Shown in pieces: positions 25,365 through 34,130 of a stretch of DNA of 64,000 bases. The stretch comes from Flavobacteriaceae bacterium (GTDB lineage: Bacteria; Bacteroidota; Bacteroidia; Flavobacteriales; Flavobacteriaceae). Within the stretch, counting starts at the first letter, position 1, and every line of letters starts with the position of its first letter. The stretch is taken from the NCBI GenBank assembly GCA_023558315.1, contig JAMJVX010000011.1, forward strand, positions 1 to 64,000, written 5' to 3'. The position numbers and the translations under genes are program-made. The notes below the pieces were generated by a model that saw only the letters and a list, made by a program, of their open reading frames with translations, was not told the origin of the DNA and ran no database searches.

Positions 25365-26323
25365 TAATTAAAATGATTTATAATTTTATCAGCGAGTTCT
25401 AATCCAATATTTTCTTGTGCTTCGTTAGTACTAGCACCAATATGTGGCGACAATGAAATTTTAGGGTGCATTAATACTTTCATATCTGGAGTGGGCTCGT
25501 TTTCAAAAGTATCTAAGGCGGCAAATGAAATTTTATTGTTATCTAAGGCTTTAATCAACGCTTCTTCGTCAATAAGCCCTCCACGAGAGGTATTAATGAT
25601 TGCCGCTCCTTTCTTCATTTTATTTAACTCATTTTCGCTAATAACATATCCTTTTTGAGAAGGAATATGTAAAGTTATAAAATCAGATTTCTCTAGTACC
25701 TTTTCAAAAGGTTGTGTTTTAATGTCAACATCTATAGATTGACCATTAAATAATGAAATACTAATCGTTATATCATGAATGAATTTGTCATAAATAAATA
25801 TCTCCATTCCAATTCCTAATGCAATTCTCGCTACCTGTTGTCCAATTCTTCCAAAACCAATAATACCCATGGTTTTGCCTTTTAACTCTTGTCCATTACT
25901 ATAATTTTTTTTCAGCCCCTTGAAATTGGAATCTCCAGTCAAGGGCATATTTCTATTTGCATCATATAAAAAACGTGCACCCCCGTATAAATGTGCAAAG
26001 ACAAGTTCAGCAACTGAATTAGTAGAGGAAGCAGGAGTATTGATTACATTGATTCCTTTTTCTTTAGCATATTCAACATCTATGTTGTCCATTCCTACCC
26101 CTCCGCGTCCAATTATTTTTAGTGATGGACAACTATCAATAAGATTTTTACGAACCGTTGTTGCACTTCTAACTAATAATACAGCAATATTTTCTGAATT
26201 AATATAATCGATTAAATCCTCTTGTTTAACTGGGGTTGTACATACTTTAAACCCTTTTTCAATTAATAAATTTTCTCCTGCTTTAGAGATGCCATCATTT
26301 GCTAATATTTGTATCATACTCAT
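25364..26323 (-). CDS. D-2-hydroxyacid dehydrogenase (3-phosphoglycerate dehydrogenase-like)
   Basis: 319 residues: NAD-binding motif GIIGFGRIGQQVARIA, active-site Arg in NTSRGGLIDEE, Glu in FENEP and His in LSPHIGAST. It is the short form without the C-terminal ACT or ASB regulatory domains. Because serC lies directly upstream with a shared boundary base, it most likely oxidises 3-phosphoglycerate in serine synthesis (serA function), and feedback control by serine through an ACT domain is not available. Confidence 0.88.
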   Translation of the reverse strand: MSMIQILANDGISKAGENLLIEKGFKVCTTPVKQEDLIDYINSENIAVLLVRSATTVRKNLIDSCPSLKIIGRGGVGMDNIDVEYAKEKGINVINTPASSTNSVAELVFAHLYGGARFLYDANRNMPLTGDSNFKGLKKNYSNGQELKGKTMGIIGFGRIGQQVARIALGIGMEIFIYDKFIHDITISISLFNGQSIDVDIKTQPFEKVLEKSDFITLHIPSQKGYVISENELNKMKKGAAIINTSRGGLIDEEALIKALDNNKISFAALDTFENEPTPDMKVLMHPKISLSPHIGASTNEAQENIGLELADKIINHFN

Positions 26324-27387
26324 TAGATAGATTGTTTTAATTTTTGCATACAGTCTACAAGTGTTTCTACACTTTCTATAGATAAAGCATTATAGATAGA
26401 GGCTCTGTAACCACCTACAGATCTATGCCCTTTGACTCCATTGATATTATATTCATCACAAAGCGATTGAAACTTTTGTTCGTGTTTTTCATCAGCAAGG
26501 GTAAATGTAACATTCATCAGACTTCTGTCTTTTTCATTTGCAAAACCATTAAATAAGGGGTTAGTATCAATTTCATTATATAACAACTCCGCTTTTTCCC
26601 TATTTCTTTTCTCAATTTCTTTTACTCCTCCTTGCTCTTTTATCCATTGTAGCGTTAATAAACTAACATAAATAGGAAATACAGGAGGCGTATTTAATAA
26701 ACTGTCTTTTTCAACATGATCTTTATAACTTAATATACTAGGAATAGCGGTATTTATTTTTTCTAATAATTCGTTTTTTATAATTACCAGTGTTGTTCCA
26801 GCGATACCTAAATTTTTTTGTGCACCCGCATATACTAAATCAAATTTTGAATAGTCTAACTCTCTACATAATATATCAGAACTCATATCTGCAAAAAGTG
26901 GAATAGTAGTCGCAGGAAATTTATTATACTGTGTGCCGAAAATAGTATTATTACTGGTAAGATGCAGATAGTCTAATGAGGAATCTATAGTAGGTGTTTC
27001 TGGAATGTATGAGAAATTCTTATCTTTTGAAGAACTAATTTCTTCAATAGTCCCTATGTTTTTTGCTTCTTTAATCGCCTTTTCAGACCAAGACCCTGTA
27101 TTTATATATCCAGCCTTAGTTTTTAAAAAATTAATGGCAGTCATTAAAAACTGCGTACTTGCTCCCCCTTGTAAAAATAAAGCGCTATAGTTTTTATTAT
27201 CTAGCCCAGTGAGTGCTAAACTTAACTCTTTTGCTTGTTCAATAATATTTAAAAAGGCGCTACTTCTATGTGAAATTTCTAATACAGAAAGTCCAGAGTT
27301 ATTATAATTTTTAATTCCTTCAATAGATTTTTCTATTACAAATTTAGAAATATAAGAAGGTCCAGGGTTAAAATTATGTATTTGCAT
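26323..27387 (-). CDS. serC: Phosphoserine aminotransferase
   Basis: 354 residues of the class V PLP aminotransferase SerC group: opening HNFNPGPSYI, HRSSAFLNIIEQAKEL, FLQGGASTQF, the PLP lysine in YAGAQKNLGIAGTTLVII, and C-terminal GHRSVGGYRASIYNALS. It makes 3-phosphoserine from 3-phosphohydroxypyruvate. The operon order serC, dehydrogenase, DUF6787 is read from the -7 element at 27418-27425. Confidence 0.95.
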   Translation of the reverse strand: MQIHNFNPGPSYISKFVIEKSIEGIKNYNNSGLSVLEISHRSSAFLNIIEQAKELSLALTGLDNKNYSALFLQGGASTQFLMTAINFLKTKAGYINTGSWSEKAIKEAKNIGTIEEISSSKDKNFSYIPETPTIDSSLDYLHLTSNNTIFGTQYNKFPATTIPLFADMSSDILCRELDYSKFDLVYAGAQKNLGIAGTTLVIIKNELLEKINTAIPSILSYKDHVEKDSLLNTPPVFPIYVSLLTLQWIKEQGGVKEIEKRNREKAELLYNEIDTNPLFNGFANEKDRSLMNVTFTLADEKHEQKFQSLCDEYNINGVKGHRSVGGYRASIYNALSIESVETLVDCMQKLKQSI

Positions 27388-27417
27388 AAAAAATAAGTAC
27401 TAGTTTTTTTAAGCACG

Positions 27418-27425
27418 CAAAGATA
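27418..27425 (-). promoter_or_regulatory. -7 promoter element for the serC operon
   Basis: TATCTTTG on the minus strand, full TAnnTTTG match, 30 bases before the serC ATG. Confidence 0.55.
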
Positions 27426-27492
27426 AGGAAAAGTGTAAGATATAAATTTCCATTTAAAATATTTTATATTATATTTTCTTAAATTAATAGAG

Positions 27493-27527
27493 TATTTAAA
27501 AGCACCCAGTTTTTATACTTTTAAATA
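27493..27527 (-). terminator. AT-rich hairpin downstream of the large surface-protein gene
   Basis: Perfect 10-base arms (tatttaaaag at 27493-27502, cttttaaata at 27518-27527) around a 15-base loop, about 40 bases after the stop codon of the 1336-residue gene. Stem is weak (one G-C pair) and there is no clean U-run; it could be a terminator or just AT-rich sequence. Confidence 0.3.
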
Positions 27528-27567
27528 AAAAGCTACTATTCTTTAAATGTAAATTACTTACTAGAGT

Positions 27568-30500
27568 CTAATTAAAAGTAATATTAAATTTCTCGGTAAA
27601 ACTTTCGTTTCCTTTAGAAATAACTGCTTCTAAATTTAAACTATCTCCAGAAACTGGATTACTTCCGCTACTAGAGCGTACCACGTTACAACTTGTGCCA
27701 CTGGCCTTGCTCCATGCATTTGTGCTAGTCGTTCCTGCAGCAAATCTAAGTGTAACGCTAGTGCCATTTACTGAACTTGTTGTTAGAATTGTATTTCCTG
27801 TTCCTGCTGTACAATCCCAAAAATCTACTCTACTGCTATCATTGGAAGCCCCAGCATTTACATCTAAAACAAAAAGTGTTAATCCAGAACTTGATACAGC
27901 ATTTGCACTAGCATTGATTTCATTTTGGACATTAGAACCTCCAAAAAACTCACTGGTATCATTATTAGATAATTGTAGAAGACCTAAAGCTTGGTGTACT
28001 GCTTGCCTATCATAAGGGGATATGTGGTTTGCTAATACAGGATAGCTAGATGCTGGAAAACTCCATTGGCTTCCAAATCCAGAAAAGTTACTATTCCCAT
28101 TAACCATCTGTGTAGATGTCCTACTTGTTCCTTTATCAGAAGTATTACTATTACTAGTTTCAGTATTCCAATAAATTGAAGTATTAGTGCTAGATGCAGA
28201 GGCAGTTCCAATAGCTCCTTTCGCCCCCTCTATTACCCTGCCTAATGAATATACATTATTTATTGTTCCATTATTGTTTCCTGCAAGTCCTCCAGCAAAA
28301 TCATTTGATTTAATAGAGCTTACAGAATAACAATTTGAAACATTAGATGCATAACTTCTATTCCAACTAATGACTCCTCCTAATCCAACAGAACCACTAG
28401 CTTGATAGATGTTTATAGTGGAATAACTATTTGTTATATAGTTATAATTTTCACCTACTATTCCACCTCCATTGTTATTATTAATTATAATACTTCCTCC
28501 AGCAACATAACTATTTGATATTGGACCTCTATTCTCTCCTACTATTCCACCAATTTTATTCCCACCGGAAATTCTAATATTTTCAACTGATACATTTCTT
28601 ATACTACTATTGTTATAACCAACCAATCCTCCTTTATCATCACCTGATGCTCCGAATATTTCTATATTTTTTATTGTGATATTTCTTATAGTACCATGAT
28701 TTGCCCCTACTAAACCTCCTACGAAACTATTTGCAGTAATTTTTACATCTTCAAGGTGCATATTTTCTAAAGTACCATTGACCGCACCAAACATACCTAC
28801 ATCATTTTGTGTTGAATTAATAGTGAGGTTAGTTATTTTAAACCCATTTCCATTATAAGTTCCAGTAAATCTATTACTATTACTACCAATAGGTATGAAA
28901 TTAGATATACTACTAAGGTCAATATCTGCAGTTTGAATATATTTAGCATTTAGACTATCTTTTATAGCTTGTAATTGTTCAGCAGTTGATATTTCTATTG
29001 TTTGATTTGATGCATCACTGTTCGGGATAAAACTTCGTTGAACACCATAACTAGTGCCTTCACCGTTAGAAGCATATGCTTTTACATAATGAGTATCGTC
29101 CCCAGTTAATGTAGAAAGAGTATGTTCAAAAAATCCTAAATTGTTTTTTACACCTAAAGGAACTGCAGTAACACCCGTTCCACTTATAACCAATGCATCT
29201 TCCTTAACAGTTCCATAAATAAATCCATGCTGAGTTACTTGAATATACCCCTCTAAACTTGTTAAATTCCCTTTAAATACAATACCAGTACCTGAAATAT
29301 TACTAACACTTGTAGTATTTACTTTTGGAAGTGAGTTTTTAGTAGTAAAATTGTTTTTGATGCTATAAGCTGTTCCTGAATCATTTGTCGCATAAACTAC
29401 TACATAATATGTGGTATTTGCTGACAGTCCTGTAAGTTTATAACTAAAATTACCCAAATCATTTTTATTGTTTAAAGTTATCACAGTTCCTGTTCCTGTA
29501 ATCGTAAATGCAGCATTAATATCTGAACTATATATAAACCCATTTCCATTAATAGAATTATGATAGCCTAAATTTGTAATTTCACCATTAATGGTTGCAT
29601 TATTTTGTTCAATAGAAACAGCAGCTAATGTATTTACAGAAGGAACAGTATATGATTTTGTAGTAAATTCAATAAGATTTGTATTTGTATTTTCACCTGC
29701 ATCATTTCTAGCAAATGCACTTACAGAATACATCGTATTTGGATTTAATCCAGTAATTTCTGATGAAAAATTACTTGAAACTCTATTATTGCTATATACT
29801 GTAATAGGATTTCCTGGATTTGAAGATACATAATATCTAAAACCATAACCACTCAAAGGGCTCACGCCATAACTTGTAAATTTTCCACGTAAAATAGCTG
29901 TAGTTGGTGTTAAATCTATGCTTTCTGGCGTCAAAGATTTTACAGTTGGGGCAGTAGCTGGAGTATTAGATAATGAAAGAGTGTACTCTTTGGTAATTCC
30001 GTTACTTGCAGAAACTGTAATTGTATGACTTCCCACGTTTATCATACTACCACTTGTAAAACTATTGCTTCCAATTGTAGCAGAAGCTTGGTCAGAAAGG
30101 GTAACTGAACTAAAGGTAACTTGTGTTGTGCCATAAGGCAATCCTGAAAATGAAATAGTAGGACCAGTAACACTTCTTGCTAATATATACGCACCTGCTT
30201 TAATAGTAAGAGAAAGGATATCAGCTTCATCGTTTAAAGTTTTGTAACTTTGAACTTTGCTGTATGCTGTTCCAAAACTATTAGTGGCATAAGCAGAAAA
30301 GTAGATTGTGCTATTTTCGCTTAGCCCAGTTACTACAGTCCCAAAACTTGTTGTTTGAGAGGAACTTCCGAATTCGGTTTTGGTGCTGAGTGCGGTAGTG
30401 AGATTTCCACTAGTAGAACTCCATATATGTCCGTATTGTGAAATTGTAGACGCTTCACCTCCTAAATTTGTGATGTTCCCAGAAATAGAAATTTGATTTA

Positions 30501-31578
30501 AAGTAGATTTTACATTTCCAAGACTAACAGTTGGAGCACCTTCAGGGGTCATAAAGCTACTTTGTTGTCCATAAATTACGTTTCCATTAGTGATGATGTA
30601 AGGTCGGATATAATAGGTAGAAAAAGCGTTAAGGTTTTCTATCTCAGATGTAAAATCACCTATCGTATTTTTTGTGCCTAGCTCAGAATAAAATGCATTT
30701 TCAGCACCGATGATTAAATTGTTATTTTGTAAAGTAGTACTATAAACGTGTCCGTGTTGTGTAATACTTCCAGAACCTAAACTTGAAACTGTAGAAGAAA
30801 CAATTACAGTGGTATTCGTTCCACTTCCGCTGATAGTTATATTTACTTGAGAAGACCCAGAGATTGTACCTAAAGAACCATTTTGCAAGGTTTTAAAGTT
30901 TTTGATAACTCCATAACCAGTTCCTACACTGTTAGTAGCAAAGGCTCGTACAAAATAGGTAGTGTTTTCACTAAGTCCATTAATAGAAGTAGAAAAAGTA
31001 ACACCACTAGTAGTAACATTTCCTAAATCATTTTTAATTACTCCATTTCCAGTAATAGTTGGATTATTTCCAGTACTCCAAACATGACCATGTGAAGTGA
31101 CGCTACTAGTTCCTATATCTATTATAGTTCCAGAAATAGTAGATCCGCTGACTGTAATATTTGTTGCATTATCAGTACTTACACTTGGTTTTCTAGTTTC
31201 TACAGGAGGGATTACAGGATTTGCAGCATTAATAGTTACTGTATAATTAGCAGTAGTTCCATCTTCAGCGGTAACGGTTATAGAATTTGATGTTCCGACG
31301 TTTAATTTGTCTCCAGCGCTTTTAGATGCATTTGCCTTTTCAGATATAGTAATAGTTTTAATAGAAACCTCGGTTGTTCCACTAGGGACTTTATCAGCAA
31401 AAGTGATATTCGTTTGTGAGATAGTAGCAGAATAATCTGTTGATCCTACACTGACAACTAAAGCAGTAATGGATTTTTCTTTTGATTTTTCTACGGGTTT
31501 TTCACATTGATAAATAGTAAAGGCAGTGCCAATAACTAAAATAGTTGATATTATAAGCGTTTTGAAATGTAGTTTCAT
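27568..31578 (-). CDS. Large modular surface protein (cadherin-like, FN3-like, GLUG beta-helix)
   Basis: 1336 residues. A signal with a Cys at 25 (TIYQC, an imperfect lipobox) precedes: a DUF5018/cadherin-like beta domain (about 35-117); three FN3-like repeats (130-231, 235-344, 349-447) of the type STYYIRPYIITNG and TTYFVRAFATNSVGTGYG; a second cadherin-like domain (453-537); three more FN3-like repeats (544-641, 645-746, 750-852); a GLUG-motif beta-helix (about 861-1190: VGGLVGANHGTI, IGGIVGENRGPI and similar); and a C-terminal domain (about 1193-1336) shared with the 871-residue protein at 41310-43925, with DFWDCTAGTG and a second Cys. No type A or B T9SS sorting domain is seen. Adhesion or surface display is likely; the ligand is unknown. 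Confidence 0.82.
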   Translation of the reverse strand: MKLHFKTLIISTILVIGTAFTIYQCEKPVEKSKEKSITALVVSVGSTDYSATISQTNITFADKVPSGTTEVSIKTITISEKANASKSAGDKLNVGTSNSITVTAEDGTTANYTVTINAANPVIPPVETRKPSVSTDNATNITVSGSTISGTIIDIGTSSVTSHGHVWSTGNNPTITGNGVIKNDLGNVTTSGVTFSTSINGLSENTTYFVRAFATNSVGTGYGVIKNFKTLQNGSLGTISGSSQVNITISGSGTNTTVIVSSTVSSLGSGSITQHGHVYSTTLQNNNLIIGAENAFYSELGTKNTIGDFTSEIENLNAFSTYYIRPYIITNGNVIYGQQSSFMTPEGAPTVSLGNVKSTLNQISISGNITNLGGEASTISQYGHIWSSTSGNLTTALSTKTEFGSSSQTTSFGTVVTGLSENSTIYFSAYATNSFGTAYSKVQSYKTLNDEADILSLTIKAGAYILARSVTGPTISFSGLPYGTTQVTFSSVTLSDQASATIGSNSFTSGSMINVGSHTITVSASNGITKEYTLSLSNTPATAPTVKSLTPESIDLTPTTAILRGKFTSYGVSPLSGYGFRYYVSSNPGNPITVYSNNRVSSNFSSEITGLNPNTMYSVSAFARNDAGENTNTNLIEFTTKSYTVPSVNTLAAVSIEQNNATINGEITNLGYHNSINGNGFIYSSDINAAFTITGTGTVITLNNKNDLGNFSYKLTGLSANTTYYVVVYATNDSGTAYSIKNNFTTKNSLPKVNTTSVSNISGTGIVFKGNLTSLEGYIQVTQHGFIYGTVKEDALVISGTGVTAVPLGVKNNLGFFEHTLSTLTGDDTHYVKAYASNGEGTSYGVQRSFIPNSDASNQTIEISTAEQLQAIKDSLNAKYIQTADIDLSSISNFIPIGSNSNRFTGTYNGNGFKITNLTINSTQNDVGMFGAVNGTLENMHLEDVKITANSFVGGLVGANHGTIRNITIKNIEIFGASGDDKGGLVGYNNSSIRNVSVENIRISGGNKIGGIVGENRGPISNSYVAGGSIIINNNNGGGIVGENYNYITNSYSTINIYQASGSVGLGGVISWNRSYASNVSNCYSVSSIKSNDFAGGLAGNNNGTINNVYSLGRVIEGAKGAIGTASASSTNTSIYWNTETSNSNTSDKGTSRTSTQMVNGNSNFSGFGSQWSFPASSYPVLANHISPYDRQAVHQALGLLQLSNNDTSEFFGGSNVQNEINASANAVSSSGLTLFVLDVNAGASNDSSRVDFWDCTAGTGNTILTTSSVNGTSVTLRFAAGTTSTNAWSKASGTSCNVVRSSSGSNPVSGDSLNLEAVISKGNESFTEKFNITFN

Positions 31579-31606
31579 AATAATGGTTTGGTTAATAATA
31601 AATTAA

Positions 31607-32632
31607 TTAAGGAGCAAATATAAGAAATTTTAGTGTATCAATAGTATCTGCATAGTCTGCTAATTCAGGGTGTTGTGTTTTACCAAAAGGAATGTGATTT
31701 TCTTGCTTAGAAACGACACACTGTATATTGTTTTTTTGCTCTTGAATTTGTTTTTGTAAAATCTCTAGCGTTTCATATTCTTCATAGAATAGAGTAGCGA
31801 TAGGAGGGAAGAGCGTGTTTTCTTTTTTTAACAACATAAATCCATTGTCTAAAAATTTTTCTTTGTTTAATAGATAGATAGTTCTATTATATTCATAATT
31901 ATTTCTAAACTTATTATGCGCGCTTATTTCTTTGTATAGATAAAGTTCATTAAATATAAGATTAAAATCGTATCCTTTTGGGACGAATAGTTTTGAGACA
32001 TTCCTACATCCTAATCCAAAATATCTCGTAATATCTTCACATAGATTTTGTAACTCTTCTTTTGACTCTTTTCCGTTAAGTATCGCTATGCTTGTTCTAT
32101 TTTTTCTAATGATATTTGGATATTTGCCAAAATAATAGTCAAAATATCTTCCTGTATTATCACTTCCTGTAGCTATTACGCAATCAATGTCTCTAAAGTT
32201 TTCTTTTTCAATATCAATCTGTTGGGTATATCTTTTATCAATGTTACATAGAATTTTGACGATAAAGGCAGTTAAATAGGAATCTTCTTTAGAGGTTTTA
32301 AGTATCGCTTTATGATTCGTGATAAGTACACATAATAAGTCATGTAGTCCTACTAATGGAATATTACTAGGTATTATAATTCCAATTTTCTTTGATTTTT
32401 GATTGGATAAATTATATGACGATACCCATTCTTTAATTTTTTCATTGGTAAGAGTTTCTCCCCAAACTTTCATCGAATAGAGAATATTTTCTTTTGTAAA
32501 CCATGGGTTTTGAATTTCCGTTTGTTCTATACATTGTTTCAAGGATTGATATTTTTTATTTAGTAAATTAATATTCCTAAAAAAATCTCCAAGAGCGACT
32601 AAATTTTTTATATGTGAAGAAGTGTCTAACAT
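31607..32632 (-). CDS. LuxC-like acyl-CoA reductase
   Basis: 341 residues of the LuxC/acyl-CoA reductase branch of the aldehyde dehydrogenase superfamily: KKIGIIIPSNIPLVGLHDLL, CVIATGSDNT, and the catalytic Cys209 in YFGLGCRNVSKLFVP. LuxC homologues reduce acyl-CoA or acyl-ACP to aldehyde; no luciferase genes are present, so this is a general metabolic or lipid role. It is divergent from a 4Fe-4S ferredoxin gene, with overlapping promoter boxes. Its last codons contain the -7 box of the next surface-protein gene. Confidence 0.83.
   Translation of the reverse strand: MLDTSSHIKNLVALGDFFRNINLLNKKYQSLKQCIEQTEIQNPWFTKENILYSMKVWGETLTNEKIKEWVSSYNLSNQKSKKIGIIIPSNIPLVGLHDLLCVLITNHKAILKTSKEDSYLTAFIVKILCNIDKRYTQQIDIEKENFRDIDCVIATGSDNTGRYFDYYFGKYPNIIRKNRTSIAILNGKESKEELQNLCEDITRYFGLGCRNVSKLFVPKGYDFNLIFNELYLYKEISAHNKFRNNYEYNRTIYLLNKEKFLDNGFMLLKKENTLFPPIATLFYEEYETLEILQKQIQEQKNNIQCVVSKQENHIPFGKTQHPELADYADTIDTLKFLIFAP
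31615..31622 (-). promoter_or_regulatory. -7 promoter element for the 1336-residue surface protein
   Basis: TATATTTG on the minus strand, inside the last codons of the acyl-CoA reductase gene, 36 bases before the surface-protein ATG. A TTG about 16 bases upstream could serve as -33. Confidence 0.5.
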
Positions 32633-32644
32633 TCTAAATTAGAT

Positions 32645-32652
32645 TAATTTTG
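32645..32652 (+). promoter_or_regulatory. -7 promoter element for ferredoxin-ychF
   Basis: TAATTTTG, full TAnnTTTG match, 26 bases before the ferredoxin ATG at 32679. One base separates it from the minus-strand box at 32654-32661. Confidence 0.55.
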
Positions 32653-32653
32653 C

Positions 32654-32661
32654 CAAAAATA
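32654..32661 (-). promoter_or_regulatory. -7 promoter element for the acyl-CoA reductase gene
   Basis: TATTTTTG on the minus strand, 21 bases before the reductase ATG (32632). Overlaps the transcribed region of the opposite promoter. Confidence 0.5.
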
Positions 32662-32678
32662 CTAAAGATTATTTTACT

Positions 32679-33026
32679 ATGGCTATTATCATTACCGATG
32701 AATGTATTAATTGCGGGGCATGTGAACCAGAATGTCCAAATACAGCAATTTATGAAGGCGCAGAAGCGTGGAAATACAAAGATGGGACAACTCTAAGAGG
32801 AGAAGTCACTTTGGCAGATGGAAAAAAAGTCTTATCTGAAGAGGTACACCCTGCAATTTCAGATGAGTATTATTATATTGTCCCTGATAAATGTACAGAA
32901 TGCAAAGGGTTTCATGATGAGCCACAATGTGCAGCCGTTTGTCCAGTCGATTGTTGTGTACCCGATGATAATAATGTAGAAACAGAAGAGAAACTGCTGC
33001 AAAAGCAAAATATTTTACACTCTTAA
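32679..33026 (+). CDS. 4Fe-4S dicluster ferredoxin
   Basis: 115 residues with two cluster motifs: [16 protein letters not shown] and [22 protein letters not shown]. The longer Cys spacing in the second motif (CxxC-x8-CxxxC) is typical of the Allochromatium/YfhL type. Cytoplasmic electron carrier. In Bacteroidota this ferredoxin is usually divergent from the LuxC-like reductase, so it may be the electron donor, though the reductase family itself uses NADPH. ychF follows 3 bases after the stop. Confidence 0.93.
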   Translation: MAIIITDECINCGACEPECPNTAIYEGAEAWKYKDGTTLRGEVTLADGKKVLSEEVHPAISDEYYYIVPDKCTECKGFHDEPQCAAVCPVDCCVPDDNNVETEEKLLQKQNILHS

Positions 33027-33029
33027 TTA

Positions 33030-34121
33030 ATGAAAGCAGGCATCGTAGGGCTTCCAAATGTTGGAAAATCCACTTTATTTAATTGTTTATCTAATGTAAA
33101 AGCACAAAGTGCAAATTTTCCTTTTTGTACTATAGAACCTAATGTAGGGTTTATTCATGTGCCAGATGAACGTCTTGAAGCACTTTCAAATATTGTAAAT
33201 CCAGAAAAAATTATCCCAACTAAAATTGAAATTGTAGATATTGCAGGACTAGTAAAAGGGGCGAGCAAGGGGGAAGGTTTAGGAAATAAATTTTTAGCAA
33301 ATATTAGAGAGACAGATGCTATTTTACATGTGCTTCGTTGTTTTGATGATGGGAATATTACGCATGTAGAGAATTCAGTGAATCCAATAAGAGATAAAGA
33401 AATCATAGATATTGAATTGCAATTTAAGGATTTAGAAACGGTAGAAAAAAGAATAGAAAAAGTAACTAAAATTGCAAAGACTGGAGATAAAGATGCGGTT
33501 AAAGAAAACGAAGTATTATTATCTATAAAAAAAACCTTAGAAGCGTCAAAAAATGTAAGAAGCCTTACATTTTCTTTAGAAGACACGACTAAATATATTA
33601 AACCCTTACAATTAATCACTTACAAACCTGTTTTATATGTGTGTAATGTCGCAGAAAATATCAATGAGTCTAAAAAATACGTAGATGAAGTCACTAAATT
33701 AGCAAAAGATGAAAATGCGGAAGTTCTGATTATCTCTGCAAAGATAGAATCCGATATAAACGAATTAGAAAGTGATGAGGATAAACAATTATTTTTAGAG
33801 GAATTAAATTTAACAGAAACAGGTTCAAGTAGACTTATAAAAGCGGCCTATAAATTATTAAATCTACATACTTTTTTTACAGCAGGTAAACAAGAAGTAA
33901 GAGCGTGGACAATTCCCATAGGGGCGTTAGCACCTGAAGCAGCAGGAGTTATACATAGCGACTTTGAAAAAGGATTTATTCGCGCAGAAGTTATCTCTTA
34001 TGAGGATTATATAAAATATAAATCAGAAGTCAAAATTAAAGAAGAAGGGAAGCTAAAAATAGAAGGAAAAAACTATATCTTAAAGGATGGTGATATAGTA
34101 CATTTTAGATTTAATGTTTAG
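33030..34121 (+). CDS. ychF: YchF/Ola1-family ATPase
   Basis: 363 residues. G1 motif GLPNVGKSTLFN, G2 region FPFCTIEPNVG, G3 DIAGLVKGASKGEGLGNKFL, and NVAE in place of the GTPase NKxD motif, which gives the ATP preference known for YchF. A coiled region and a C-terminal TGS-like domain (VRAWTIPIGALAPEAAGVIHSDFEKGFIRAEV) follow. YchF binds ribosomes and is linked to stress response and translation. Directly downstream of the ferredoxin gene in the same transcript. Confidence 0.95.
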   Translation: MKAGIVGLPNVGKSTLFNCLSNVKAQSANFPFCTIEPNVGFIHVPDERLEALSNIVNPEKIIPTKIEIVDIAGLVKGASKGEGLGNKFLANIRETDAILHVLRCFDDGNITHVENSVNPIRDKEIIDIELQFKDLETVEKRIEKVTKIAKTGDKDAVKENEVLLSIKKTLEASKNVRSLTFSLEDTTKYIKPLQLITYKPVLYVCNVAENINESKKYVDEVTKLAKDENAEVLIISAKIESDINELESDEDKQLFLEELNLTETGSSRLIKAAYKLLNLHTFFTAGKQEVRAWTIPIGALAPEAAGVIHSDFEKGFIRAEVISYEDYIKYKSEVKIKEEGKLKIEGKNYILKDGDIVHFRFNV

Positions 34122-34130
34122 ATAAAAATT

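Noticed and set aside
27568-31578. Possible CRISPR-like or satellite repeats in the large surface-protein genes
   Set aside because: The periodicity is that of degenerate protein modules (FN3-like, GLUG) with no identical repeats and spacers of fixed length.
31600-33030. A luminescence (lux) operon
   Set aside because: Only the LuxC-like reductase is present; luxA, B, D and E relatives are absent and the neighbours are serine synthesis and YchF genes.
33155-33619. A 154-residue minus-strand open frame opposite ychF
   Set aside because: The ychF motifs on the plus strand are clear, and the antisense protein has no recognisable features.
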